From an uncultured Nodularia sp. (GTDB lineage: Bacteria > Cyanobacteriota > Cyanobacteriia > Cyanobacteriales > Nostocaceae), in assembly GCA_903911355.1 (NCBI GenBank), contig CAIWDD010000088.1:38006-102005 (forward strand): a stretch of DNA of 64,000 nucleotides, given 5' to 3'. Positions 35,943-44,270 of this stretch are shown here, piece after piece. The notes beneath the pieces were generated by a model, which made no database searches, had not been told where the DNA came from, and was given only the letters and a program-made list of their open reading frames with translations. Made by a program: the position numbers and the translations under genes. Every line of letters starts with the position of its first letter. Within the stretch, counting starts at the first letter, position 1.

Positions 35943-36158
35943 AGAGGATGTTTGATAAGTCATGATTAGTGTATCAACTATTGTTTGACCCCACCCTAAC
36001 CCTCCCCTTGTAAGGGGAGGGGACTGGATTTTATTGTTTTGGTGTGTTCGGTGTGTTACCCATTCCTCATTCCTCATTCCCTGTTCCCTGTTCCCTGTTC
36101 CCTGTTCCCCGTTCCCTAAGATAAAAATTACCTGTTTAATACTTTCCAAACAACCTCT
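35943..36158 (+). mobile_element. ~215-bp non-autonomous element (AGAGGATGTTT family), copy 2
   Basis: Left terminus AGAGGATGTTT (35943-35953) and right terminus AAACAACCTCT (36148-36158), inverted with one mismatch. The interior has the same CCCTAACCCTCCCC hairpin and TTCCCTGT heptamers as the other copies. It lies directly downstream of the cysteine desulfurase stop. Confidence 0.88.
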
Positions 36159-36168
36159 GAGAGAGAGT

Positions 36169-37326
36169 TTAAAGAAGTTGCTGAATTTTATTGACTGCGT
36201 TGATAATCAGAGAGGATGTTTTTTCTATTTCGGCTTTGGTGGTAAATTTACCAATACCAATTCTTAACGCTCCTTCAATCAGATTTTGAGCAAAATTCAT
36301 CGCTTGTAAAACGTGAGATGGTGCAACAACACCCGATGAACAAGCCGCACCTGTAGAAATGGCTAATTGATGGCTAACTCTCGCAATAATCGCACTATTA
36401 GGAATATTCGGGATAGAAATATGTAAGTTACCTGATAAACGGTGGTTGAAGTCTCCGTTAATTACTAAATCAGGTATTTGTGATTGTAGCAAGTTTTGGA
36501 GTTGGTTTCGCAAAAGTGCGATCGCCTGTTCATCTTTTTCCATCTCCAAGCGTCTCCAGTGACAAGCTTCACCTAAACCAACGATTCCGGGGACGTTGAG
36601 CGTACCTGATCTGATTCCCTGTTGATGTCCACCACCATATATAATAGGTTGCAGGTGTTCACCTTTTTTGACGACTAATGCACCAACTCCTTTGGGCGCA
36701 TAAAGTTTGTGTCCAGAAATGGCTAGATAGGTAATACCCCAGTCTTGAAAGTTGATGGGAATTTTACCCACTGCTTGGGAAGCATCACAGAGAAAAGGAA
36801 TATTGTAGGAAGATGCGATCGCCCCAATTTTTGCAGTAGGATAAATTGTACCCACTTCATTATTAGCAGCCATCACACAGATTAGTGAAGCACCCTCAGC
36901 GCAGACTTTTTCCAGATGTTCTAAATCAATTTGAGCTTGTCGATTGACTTTTAACCAAACAATTTCTACTAACTTTTTTTTCGCTAATGCAGCACAAGTA
37001 TCTAAAACGGCTTTGTGTTCCACAGGGGAAACAATGATTTTGCATGGGTGATGCTGTTGGGAAACATATCCTTGAATGGCTAAATTAATGCTTTCTGTTG
37101 CACCGGAGGTAAAAATAATTTCTTTGGGGGAAGCATTGATTAATTCGGCTATTTGTTGACGGGTTTGTTTAACAACTTTTGCTGCTTCATCTCCATATAT
37201 ATGATCTACACTATTGGCATTACCAAAGGCATTAGTCATATAATACATGACTTTTTCTGCTACTCTCAAATCAACGGGAGTAGTTGAATGGTAATCAAGG
37301 TAAATTATCTTTTCTGGTGTAGTCAT
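36169..37326 (-). CDS. Cysteine desulfurase (NifS/IscS/DndA/SspA type)
   Basis: A 385-residue PLP enzyme that removes sulfur from cysteine as an enzyme-bound persulfide. The PLP lysine is Lys207 in ISGHKLYAPKG. The catalytic cysteine is Cys329 in STGAACSSG, in the long flexible loop of group I enzymes; GGGHQQGIRSGTLNVP is also typical. Its ATG overlaps the stop of the 105-residue gene (ATGA), and that gene overlaps an HNH nuclease gene. Such a coupled partner set favours a dedicated sulfur donor for DNA phosphorothioation (DndA or SspA role) over Fe-S cluster housekeeping. No IscU/NifU-type gene is nearby. The enzyme class is secure, the pathway inferred. Confidence 0.93.
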   Translation of the reverse strand: MTTPEKIIYLDYHSTTPVDLRVAEKVMYYMTNAFGNANSVDHIYGDEAAKVVKQTRQQIAELINASPKEIIFTSGATESINLAIQGYVSQQHHPCKIIVSPVEHKAVLDTCAALAKKKLVEIVWLKVNRQAQIDLEHLEKVCAEGASLICVMAANNEVGTIYPTAKIGAIASSYNIPFLCDASQAVGKIPINFQDWGITYLAISGHKLYAPKGVGALVVKKGEHLQPIIYGGGHQQGIRSGTLNVPGIVGLGEACHWRRLEMEKDEQAIALLRNQLQNLLQSQIPDLVINGDFNHRLSGNLHISIPNIPNSAIIARVSHQLAISTGAACSSGVVAPSHVLQAMNFAQNLIEGALRIGIGKFTTKAEIEKTSSLIINAVNKIQQLL

Positions 37327-37640
37327 TTTTTGAGGATTTTAAACGCAAAGGTACGTAAAGGTAACGCGGAGGTACGCAGAGTTTTTTTTGAAATAAAGCC
37401 AATACTCTTTTGATCGGCGTTGTATACTTTGGCTAATCCTGCTACTATTAAATCATCTTCAGCCTTTTCTGAATCTAAATCATGGCTACCCCAGAAGCGG
37501 TAAGTTGAGATGGTGCGATCGCCTATACAGTCCCATGCTTTTTGAAATTCTATAACCGCTTGTTGAGAAAGTTCTTCACTATATGCCAACCAAATTACTA
37601 ATGTTGGTTCATTATTTCTCAGCGTAAACCCAATTAGCAC
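37323..37640 (-). CDS. 105-residue protein of unknown function in the HNH/desulfurase operon
   Basis: The protein starts MLIGFTLRNNEPTLVIWLAYSEEL and contains EFQKAWDCIGDRTISTYRFWGSHDLDSEKAEDDL. It looks like a small soluble alpha/beta domain with no known motif. It overlaps the HNH gene by 29 bp at its start and the desulfurase gene by 4 bp at its end, so the three are translationally linked. The last about 20 residues (LRTSALPLRTFAFKILKK) are encoded by a common cyanobacterial repeat sequence (CGTACC...CCTTTGCGTTT), so the natural C-terminus may have been altered. Confidence 0.7.
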   Translation of the reverse strand: MLIGFTLRNNEPTLVIWLAYSEELSQQAVIEFQKAWDCIGDRTISTYRFWGSHDLDSEKAEDDLIVAGLAKVYNADQKSIGFISKKTLRTSALPLRTFAFKILKK

Positions 37641-38751
37641 TAAAACCCTGAATAGTTGCTAAAGAACTTAATGGTTGGATAGTTTTTTCGTAAGCATTAG
37701 TTAGAATTTCTAAATTTAATAAATCATTGGCTTGATTAACTTTCAATTCTGCAACAAAAGATTCAACATCATTTAACCATTTACTATGAGAAACTTTTTG
37801 ATGATAAATATCTAAGCCTAAATATTGCAACTTAACAAAATTAGAAAAATATTTTTCAGATGGTATATTATTAGATTTAGAAGAATTAACAGATTTTGTA
37901 GTTGGAATTAAATTCCATAGTTGATCATGAGCAACAAATGACCAAGGCAAATAATGATCTAATGAGATTTCATCCTTATTTAATTGAACTTGAGAATAAA
38001 TACATTTAATATCCTGATGATCTAAAATAGTTTTCCAATATTTAGTTTGATTTGCTAAAGAATCTCTTTGTTGTGGCATAAATAATTTATTGACCACATT
38101 GGGAATACTAGGGTTTTGTTGCTGCATATAATTTAACCATTCCCAAGATACCCAACCCCTAACTATCGTGTAATTTTCTTCTAAATATTCTACCCAATCT
38201 GGATGTAAAATAATGGCGTTACAATCTTGCTGGTCTTCAGCGTTAAAGCAATACAAAGGCTTTTTTATATCAAATTTATTCTTAGCTAAATTAATAATAG
38301 CTGGGTTAACATAAAAATCTTTTAATCCTCTAGTTTCTTGAGTGAAGAAAGGACGAATTAAGCGATAAGAAACATAACGATTAATAGAGTTAATAATATC
38401 TTCAAGATTTTGATTATTAATAGTATTACGTAAAATCTTCTTATCTGGATCTCTAAATTTTAAAATTGGTTCTGTAATTTCTAATTCTAGAGCATCCAAT
38501 TTATTAGCGATTTGGTCTATTGTTCCAAAGGAAAGTTTAAAAAATTTGTGAGGATACCAAGCATTAGCCAACATCTCAACAATAATTTCTCGAAAGCTAA
38601 TTGCTGATAAACGAGCAAAATTTATTCTTTTTAAAATATCCAATAAAGATAAAAAATAAAGATATTTATAAGAAGTAGCTCTAGAATCAAATAATCCTGC
38701 TAATGCTGAAATATTTAAATTATCAGCAATTGGTAAGTTATACATATTCAA
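37612..38751 (-). CDS. HNH endonuclease domain protein
   Basis: A 379-residue protein. A helical N-terminal region (about 1-240) has no motif I can name, apart from a repeated WVSWEWLNYM-type aromatic segment. Near residues 260-300 comes an HNH-type site: CIYSQVQL, then SLDHYLPWSFVAHDQLWNLIP, then NSSKSN, giving the D-H, N and N/K positions of HNH_2. The rest is helical. It starts the three-gene operon with the 105-residue protein and the cysteine desulfurase, suggesting DNA cleavage linked to sulfur modification. In-frame ATGs lie at 38751 and 38745. No signal peptide. Confidence 0.8.
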   Translation of the reverse strand: MNMYNLPIADNLNISALAGLFDSRATSYKYLYFLSLLDILKRINFARLSAISFREIIVEMLANAWYPHKFFKLSFGTIDQIANKLDALELEITEPILKFRDPDKKILRNTINNQNLEDIINSINRYVSYRLIRPFFTQETRGLKDFYVNPAIINLAKNKFDIKKPLYCFNAEDQQDCNAIILHPDWVEYLEENYTIVRGWVSWEWLNYMQQQNPSIPNVVNKLFMPQQRDSLANQTKYWKTILDHQDIKCIYSQVQLNKDEISLDHYLPWSFVAHDQLWNLIPTTKSVNSSKSNNIPSEKYFSNFVKLQYLGLDIYHQKVSHSKWLNDVESFVAELKVNQANDLLNLEILTNAYEKTIQPLSSLATIQGFSANWVYAEK

Positions 38752-38885
38752 TTGAGATTTAATAGATTAAAGAAAAATTTTGGTGTTAAACTGTGAAATT
38801 ATATAAAATTACAAGTGACAAACTAAACAAAGTAAATTATTATCTTCTTGATCTAAAATTTATTTTAATCCTTCGGCTGAGGTTT

Positions 38886-39039
38886 ATCATAGCCCTAGCC
38901 CTTTCAAGGTGGTGAAATTTGGAAGGAAGATTGGTTGTTTCAAGCTTCAAAAAGCCCAAAATATGGGCGGAGGATTCAAGATGATTGCACTGAAATGACG
39001 TATTTCCGTTAGTCACCTTGAAAGGGCTAATCATAGCCC
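38886..39039. mobile_element. 134-bp MITE with perfect 16-bp termini and 10-bp target duplication
   Basis: The element spans 38896-39029. Termini are TAGCCCTTTCAAGGTG (38896-38911) and its exact reverse complement CACCTTGAAAGGGCTA (39014-39029). It is flanked by perfect direct repeats ATCATAGCCC (38886-38895 and 39030-39039), the duplicated target. There is no coding capacity, so it must have been mobilised in trans by a transposase making about 10-bp duplications. Confidence 0.93.
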
Positions 39040-39150
39040 CATCCTCCCTTGCGGGTTGGGGGTTGGGGGTGGGGTTCTTTTATTTCAATCAACTAAAATC
39101 GCCAATAAAAAACTAACCAAAGTAAATAATGATCCTCTTGGGCTCAAATT

Positions 39151-39786
39151 CTATTTACGAATACTTTCACGGAACTTGGAAATTAAATTCTTTGGTTTTT
39201 CACCAGACATCAGCAAAATTGCCAATAGGTTTAAATCCAAATCTGGTAAAAGTTGACTTTGATTTATTTGCTCATACTTATTACCACGCAGATAATATAA
39301 TGAAAATTGATGATTCTGCCAAAACCAAACTTCTGGTACACCCAAACCTTGATAAATTAACAAATCATTAATTCCCCCACTGGTGACAACTATTTCAATC
39401 GCCAAATCAGGAACAGGTTGTTCAGAATTAAAACAATAACATTCATCTGGTTCTATACCTCTAGAGGCTGCTTCGCTTCTAAAAGTGGTTGAGCCTAAAG
39501 GATAAAAATCAATACCAATTTCTAAAAAATAAATTTCCAACAATAAAGCAATAATCTTTTTGTCAACCTCATGACGGCGGCTAGGTGACATTATTTCTAA
39601 AGTACCTTCTAAATATTTAAAGCGATAATGAGAATTATTTTGGCAAATTTTTAATAGTGTCTCATATATATCCCAGCTAATGCCATTCATGAGTAAAATT
39701 TGGTCAGAATCAAGATTGTTTAATGCTGATTGACTTGTTAATTCTTCCCATTGGCTCAATTTTGCTAGTAAACCTAACATTGTCAC
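39151..39786 (-). CDS. Uma2 family (DUF820) putative endonuclease
   Basis: A 211-residue Uma2 protein. It has the typical GISWDIYETLLKI, then FKYLEGTLEIMSPSRRHEVDKKIIALLLEI, then the acidic IEPDECYCFNSEQPVPDLAIEIVVTSGGINDLLIYQGLGVPEVWFW. The Asp-x-x-x-Glu pair (PDLAIEIV) is the putative metal site. It lies on the same strand as the HNH/desulfurase operon, but the MITE and 400 bp separate them. Third Uma2 gene of the window. Function unproven. Confidence 0.9.
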   Translation of the reverse strand: MTMLGLLAKLSQWEELTSQSALNNLDSDQILLMNGISWDIYETLLKICQNNSHYRFKYLEGTLEIMSPSRRHEVDKKIIALLLEIYFLEIGIDFYPLGSTTFRSEAASRGIEPDECYCFNSEQPVPDLAIEIVVTSGGINDLLIYQGLGVPEVWFWQNHQFSLYYLRGNKYEQINQSQLLPDLDLNLLAILLMSGEKPKNLISKFRESIRK

Positions 39787-39815
39787 TGCTCCAAAATCCC
39801 TTTGATTTCTCTTAA

Positions 39816-40116
39816 CTATTTGCGCTCAATACGCAGTTCCTGAGCCAGATCCGCAAACTCATCATCTCTCTCAAACATTACGATAAAATCTGTCCAGGGA
39901 TTATTTGCAACTTCTAGAGTTAGCACTTCAATATTTGCCAGTCTAGCTCTAACTTGCTCCTGTACAGATGCGATCGCATCTACACGGTTTTCAGCTTCAG
40001 CTGTACAATCAGGTAACTCTGGGACTGATGCGATAAACTAACTGCCCCGACTGAGCCTGTTCAACGAGAACACGAAGTGACAGCTTATTCAAACTGGTGA
40101 CGGCTAGAAGATTCAT
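39816..40116 (-). pseudogene. Frameshifted small gene of unknown function
   Basis: Starting at ATG 40116 the minus strand reads MNLLAVTSLNKLSLRVLVEQ and on to GQLVYRI. Then the coding-like reading moves to another frame (ASVPELPDCTAEAENRVDAI through FADLAQELRIERK) and stops at 39816. Each half looks like protein but neither is complete, so one frameshift near 40030 has broken the gene. I recognise no family; the size and acidic end suggest a small cytosolic protein. Confidence 0.5.
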
Positions 40117-40190
40117 AAATAGTGGTACTAAGTTCTCTTACCCCATCATAAAGCCTCAGTTAGCCAAAATTCTTCCCCTGCATATTGTCA

Positions 40191-40340
40191 TCAAGTCGAT
40201 TTTCTGCAATCTGAATCACCAGCATCAAATCCTTTTTTCAACCAACCAAAACGAGGGTGAAAGGTTTCATGGTTGGCAAATATTGGATTTACTAGATTCC
40301 CTTGATTTTCAATATTTTTTAAGTTCAGTGTAGTTTGCAT
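40191..40340 (-). pseudogene. DUF4007 (SspB-like) gene fragment
   Basis: From ATG 40340 the reading is MQTTLNLKNIENQGNLVNP, then IFANHETFHPRFGWLKKGFDA. The block F-x-x-HETFxxRxGWLKKGFDA is the conserved N-terminus of DUF4007 proteins, the domain I remember for SspB, a component of single-strand phosphorothioation systems. After GFDA the homology is lost and the frame stops at 40191, so only about 40 codons survive of a protein of roughly 300. It lies upstream, on the same strand, of the cysteine desulfurase operon. Confidence 0.65.
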
Positions 40341-40513
40341 CACGATAATAAAATTGGTATAATAGCAACTAATTTTGTTATTATGACTCAAAGGAGACAA
40401 AATTTAATTTATTTAGTAAAAAGTTTATTTAAATTTAAATGCTATTAAATAGCTAATTTTCTAGATATTTGCTTAAATTCAGTGAAAATCACGAACCCAA
40501 ATAATATACAAAC

Positions 40514-40538
40514 CCCCGACTTCTCAAAGAAATCGGGG
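40514..40538 (-). terminator. Hairpin 3' of the FMN reductase gene
   Basis: CCCCGA (40514-40519) pairs with TCGGGG (40533-40538); interior AAG/CTT bases can extend the stem. It is related to the CCCCGACTTCT repeat at 23599-23732. GGGTTTGTATATTATT follows on the minus strand, so terminator function is possible but weak. Confidence 0.5.
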
Positions 40539-40565
40539 ATCTGAGCCTCTCGGTGTTGACGATAT

Positions 40566-41111
40566 CTAATCAACTCCTCGTAACTTACGAGTATTGTCTA
40601 CTAAACTCTGAGCAAATTGGTCAAATCTTTCCGAGAGCTTTTCATCTAAGAGCTTACCTTCGGGACTAAAAGCACTCCAGGCTTTACCAATAGCAATTTG
40701 TTCTGGTATCACCCACCCATGTACACCCCTGATAATCAAGCGTAGGTCATTAAGTGCATTGCTATTAGCCTGACCTCCCAAGACGCTAATCATCCCCGTC
40801 ACTTTACCGGAGAGTTCATCAAAACTCATCAAATCTAGAGTATTTTTTAAAACACCACTCAGACCGCCATGATATTCTGGTGTGGCTAAAATCAAGCCAT
40901 CAGCCCTAGTCACAGTATCACGTAACCTTTGCACGTCTGGATATTGGGAATAATCTTTCCCCCCATGACAAAATGGTAAATTTAACTGGCGCAAATCTAA
41001 AACTTCCACCTCAGCGCCCAAGGCTTCTACCCGTTGTGCTGCTACTTGTAAAGCCTTCTGGGTGTAGGAATCAGGTCTTAAACTACCACCAAGGCCAACA
41101 ATACTTACCAT
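40566..41111 (-). CDS. NADPH-dependent FMN reductase family protein
   Basis: A 181-residue flavodoxin-like reductase. The FMN phosphate loop is GLGGSLRPDSYTQKAL (about 6-21), TPEYHGGLSGVLKNTLDLMS (about 97-116) is the conserved flavin/dimer region, and VLGGQANSNALNDLR follows. Relatives reduce quinones, chromate or azo dyes with NAD(P)H. Probably a cytosolic oxidative-stress enzyme; the exact substrate is not predictable. Single gene, divergent from ftsH. Confidence 0.92.
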   Translation of the reverse strand: MVSIVGLGGSLRPDSYTQKALQVAAQRVEALGAEVEVLDLRQLNLPFCHGGKDYSQYPDVQRLRDTVTRADGLILATPEYHGGLSGVLKNTLDLMSFDELSGKVTGMISVLGGQANSNALNDLRLIIRGVHGWVIPEQIAIGKAWSAFSPEGKLLDEKLSERFDQFAQSLVDNTRKLRGVD

Positions 41112-41356
41112 AATTCACCCATAAAGTCAAGATATTAATATAACACCACCATATAGTAAAGGCGGAGTCATTACGATTATGTTTATTTTAAATAATACAT
41201 ATTTATATTTCTCTCGTCAAATCCCACAGAATCAGACTGAACCACCATAGCAGTATATCTGAGGAATTAATACCCATCTGTCTGGGCTGCTGGGCGGGTA
41301 ATTATGGGCAAATATTCCATACCCGGGCAAAGAAACTAGAGTTAGTGGGTTAAGCT

Positions 41357-41375
41357 TAGTCTAGAAGTTAGACTA
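41357..41375. promoter_or_regulatory. Inverted repeat in the ftsH upstream region
   Basis: TAGTCTA (41357-41363) and TAGACTA (41369-41375), separated by GAAGT, 99 bp before the ftsH start and directly followed by GATAATAAAATAAT. It could be an operator or a 5'-UTR hairpin. The rest of 41112-41473 shows nothing else. Confidence 0.35.
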
Positions 41376-41473
41376 GATAATAAAATAATAATTTCTGGTT
41401 AGAGTAATTTTTGCCGAAAACATAGGCATAAATTCAGGGCGCAGCTAATGCCACTAGACAAAGGGTAATTATT

Positions 41474-43342
41474 ATGGAAAATGTCGGGAAAAAGTCATTG
41501 AGAAAACAGCGTACAGCTGCCTTAGTCGCCAGTTTAGTGATGTTACCAGGTATTTTCATGGGTACTCCCGCCTGGGGGCAAAAAGCCGAGGGCGACTCCC
41601 TGACTTATGGTCAGTTAATTAATAAGTCTAAACAAGGGGAAGTAAAAAAAGTAGAGCTGGACGAAACCGAACAGATAGCCAAGGTTTATCTCAAGGGACA
41701 AGCTCCTGATGCACCACCAATAAGAGTCAGGCTGTTAGCAAAAAACACTGAGTTAATTAACACACTCATAGAACAGGACGTAGATTTTGGTCAGGTTTCC
41801 TCTGCTAACAGCAGGTTAGCTGTGGGACTGTTAATTAACCTCATGTGGATTTTGCCACTGGTGGCTTTAATGTTATTATTCCTCCGACGCTCCGCCAATG
41901 CTTCTAATCAAGCCATGAATTTTGGCAAGTCTCGCGCTCGCTTTCAAATGGAAGCAAAAACTGGTGTCAAGTTTGATGATGTGGCTGGGGTGGAAGAAGC
42001 CAAGGAAGAACTAGGAGAAGTGGTGACCTTCCTCAAGCAACCAGAAAGATTTACTGCTGTAGGTGCGCGCATTCCCAAAGGAGTTTTATTAGTTGGCCCT
42101 CCGGGTACTGGTAAAACTTTGCTAGCAAAAGCGATCGCCGGGGAAGCTAGTGTACCTTTCTTTAGTATTTCCGGCTCGGAATTTGTAGAGATGTTTGTGG
42201 GGGTAGGTGCGTCCCGCGTCCGGGACTTATTTAAAAAAGCTAAGGAAAACGCCCCCTGCTTAATATTTATCGATGAAATCGATGCAGTGGGACGACAGCG
42301 GGGGACTGGTATCGGTGGCGGTAACGACGAGAGGGAACAAACTCTTAACCAACTGCTCACCGAAATGGATGGTTTTGAAGGTAACACAGGTATTATTATT
42401 ATTGCCGCGACTAACCGCCCTGATGTCTTGGATGCAGCATTGCTCAGACCCGGACGCTTTGACCGACAAGTGATGGTTGACGCTCCAGACCTCAAAGGAC
42501 GTGCGGAAATTTTGCAAGTCCACTCACGCAATAAGAAAATTGACTCTAGTGTATCCTTAGATGCGATCGCGCGGCGAACTCCTGGTTTTACTGGTGCAGA
42601 TTTAGCCAACTTACTCAATGAAGCAGCCATTCTCACTGCTAGAAGACGCAAAGAAGCGATTACCATTCTAGAAATAGATAATGCCATAGATAGAGTCGTA
42701 GCAGGTATGGAAGGTACGCCCTTAGTCGATAGCAAAAATAAGCGTCTCATAGCCTACCATGAAGTGGGACACGCCCTAATCGGCACATTACTCAAACACC
42801 ATGACCCAGTCCAGAAAGTGACACTCATTCCCCGGGGTCAAGCACTAGGACTAACTTGGTTTACACCCAACGAAGAACAGGGGTTAATTTCCCGCTCTCA
42901 AATCAAAGCCAAAATTATCGCCACATTGGGGGGTCGCGCCGCCGAAGAAATTGTTTTCGGTCAGCCAGAAGTAACAACAGGTGCAAGTAATGATTTGCAA
43001 CAAGTTACAGCAATGGCTAGACAAATGGTAACACGGTTTGGGATGTCTGATCTAGGATTATTGTCCTTAGAAAATCAAAGCACTGAAGTCTTCTTGGGGC
43101 GCGACTGGATGAGTAAATCAGAGTATTCTGAAAAAATTGCCGCCAAAATTGATTCTCAAGTCCGGGAAATTGTCAACAGTTCCTACCTACAAGCAAAACA
43201 ACTATTACAAGATCACCGCGAAGTTTTGGAATATTTAGTTGATTTATTGTTAGACCAGGAAACTATTGAGGGTCAACTCTTCGGAGAAATCGTCGCCCAA
43301 TATACCAAAGTCAGCGATGAAACACTAGTTATATCTTACTAA
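41474..43342 (+). CDS. ftsH: ATP-dependent zinc metalloprotease FtsH
   Basis: Membrane-anchored AAA protease that degrades damaged membrane proteins; in cyanobacteria FtsH complexes remove photodamaged D1. An N-terminal membrane segment (about 12-32) is followed by a lumenal/periplasmic domain and a second helix ([19 protein letters not shown], about 116-134). The AAA domain has Walker A GPPGTGKT near 208-215, Walker [14 protein letters not shown] and the second region of homology [18 protein letters not shown]. The zinc site HEVGH is near 429, followed by a downstream Asp ([10 protein letters not shown]). At 622 residues it is full length. A terminator follows (43349-43374). The paralogue (FtsH1-4) cannot be decided here. 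Confidence 0.97.
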   Translation: MENVGKKSLRKQRTAALVASLVMLPGIFMGTPAWGQKAEGDSLTYGQLINKSKQGEVKKVELDETEQIAKVYLKGQAPDAPPIRVRLLAKNTELINTLIEQDVDFGQVSSANSRLAVGLLINLMWILPLVALMLLFLRRSANASNQAMNFGKSRARFQMEAKTGVKFDDVAGVEEAKEELGEVVTFLKQPERFTAVGARIPKGVLLVGPPGTGKTLLAKAIAGEASVPFFSISGSEFVEMFVGVGASRVRDLFKKAKENAPCLIFIDEIDAVGRQRGTGIGGGNDEREQTLNQLLTEMDGFEGNTGIIIIAATNRPDVLDAALLRPGRFDRQVMVDAPDLKGRAEILQVHSRNKKIDSSVSLDAIARRTPGFTGADLANLLNEAAILTARRRKEAITILEIDNAIDRVVAGMEGTPLVDSKNKRLIAYHEVGHALIGTLLKHHDPVQKVTLIPRGQALGLTWFTPNEEQGLISRSQIKAKIIATLGGRAAEEIVFGQPEVTTGASNDLQQVTAMARQMVTRFGMSDLGLLSLENQSTEVFLGRDWMSKSEYSEKIAAKIDSQVREIVNSSYLQAKQLLQDHREVLEYLVDLLLDQETIEGQLFGEIVAQYTKVSDETLVISY

Positions 43343-43348
43343 GTACAC

Positions 43349-43374
43349 ATTCAGCTCGCCCAGGCGGGCTGAAT
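43349..43374 (+). terminator. ftsH terminator
   Basis: ATTCAGCTCGCC (43349-43360) pairs with GGCGGGCTGAAT (43363-43374), with one G-T wobble, followed by ATTGTTT. Confidence 0.85.
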
Positions 43375-43532
43375 ATTGTTTCACTTCCCCATAAATTCGG
43401 AATCTTACTGAGGTATATAAATCAAAATTTTCAATACATCTCCCAGGAGAGAGGAAAAGCAAATCTAATTAATATTAGAGTCAGTTAAGGTTGCTGCACA
43501 AATGAGAAAACAGCAATTAAACGGGTGTAATT

Positions 43533-44231
43533 ATGACTATAGCCATAGATGAAGAACTCCAAGCTAAAGTTATAGAAAAACTGCATTGGGACGACCGTGT
43601 AAATGCGGCAGATGTGGGTGTAACTGTTGATCATACCAAAGTCACCCTACGGGGGACAGTATCTAGTTATCGAGCCAAAAGCATAGCAGAACAAGATACA
43701 AAAGAAATACCGGGAATATCGGAGGTAATTAATCATTTACAAGTGCAGTATCCTAGTACAATTCCTGTTCCCATAGATGAAGAAATCGCATCCAATGTAG
43801 CCAACGCTCTTAGTTGGGATCCAGATATTGATGCTAACAAAATTGATGTGAGCGTTCTTGGTGGGTTACTAACTTTACGGGGGACAGTAGACGCTTATTG
43901 GAAAAAATTTCAGGCGCAAGACATAGCATACGCCATTACCGGAGTAATTGATATTATCAATGAACTAGCTGTTGTCCCCACTAAGAGACCAGAAGATGAA
44001 GAAATTGCCAGAACTATTGAGAATGCTTTAGAACGCAACACCTTTGTTGAAGCTGAAGATGTCAATGTCGTAGTGGAAAATGGTAGAGTTACCCTCACCG
44101 GCTTTGTTCCCAATTGGGGAGCGTGGAGAGCAGCACACAACGCAGCCACCTATACTAAAGGAGTAGTGAAGGTGGTTGATGGCTTGGCTATTCGTTACCT
44201 AGAAGATCAAGAATTTTTGGGTGAAGATTAA
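43533..44231 (+). CDS. BON domain protein (three BON repeats)
   Basis: A 232-residue protein with three consecutive BON domains at about 5-72, 80-150 and 153-222. Each has the pattern acidic helix, then (V/L)TLRGTV or VTLTGFV, then a Gly-Val-x-x-(V/I) strand: KVTLRGTVSSYRAK, LTLRGTVDAYWKK, RVTLTGFVPNWGAW. There is no signal peptide, unlike periplasmic OsmY. BON domains are thought to bind membranes or phospholipids, and such proteins are often stress-induced. The gene ends at a terminator (44252-44269) facing the merR-type gene. Confidence 0.92.
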   Translation: MTIAIDEELQAKVIEKLHWDDRVNAADVGVTVDHTKVTLRGTVSSYRAKSIAEQDTKEIPGISEVINHLQVQYPSTIPVPIDEEIASNVANALSWDPDIDANKIDVSVLGGLLTLRGTVDAYWKKFQAQDIAYAITGVIDIINELAVVPTKRPEDEEIARTIENALERNTFVEAEDVNVVVENGRVTLTGFVPNWGAWRAAHNAATYTKGVVKVVDGLAIRYLEDQEFLGED

Positions 44232-44251
44232 CCTGTACATCTACTTCCCAT

Positions 44252-44269
44252 AGCCCGCCCCGACGGGCT
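44252..44269. terminator. Hairpin between BON and MerR genes
   Basis: AGCCCG (44252-44257) pairs with CGGGCT (44264-44269), followed by GTTATT on the plus strand. It almost touches the end of the convergent regulator gene. Confidence 0.7.
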
Positions 44270-44270
44270 G

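Noticed and set aside
36169..37326. nifS of a nitrogen-fixation cluster
   Set aside because: No nifB, nifU, fdxN or other nif genes nearby; operon partners are an HNH nuclease and an unknown protein.
41944..42750. 268-codon ORF on the minus strand
   Set aside because: It lies wholly inside ftsH, whose protein motifs are unmistakable; the antisense product is Ser/Pro/Arg-rich shadow sequence.
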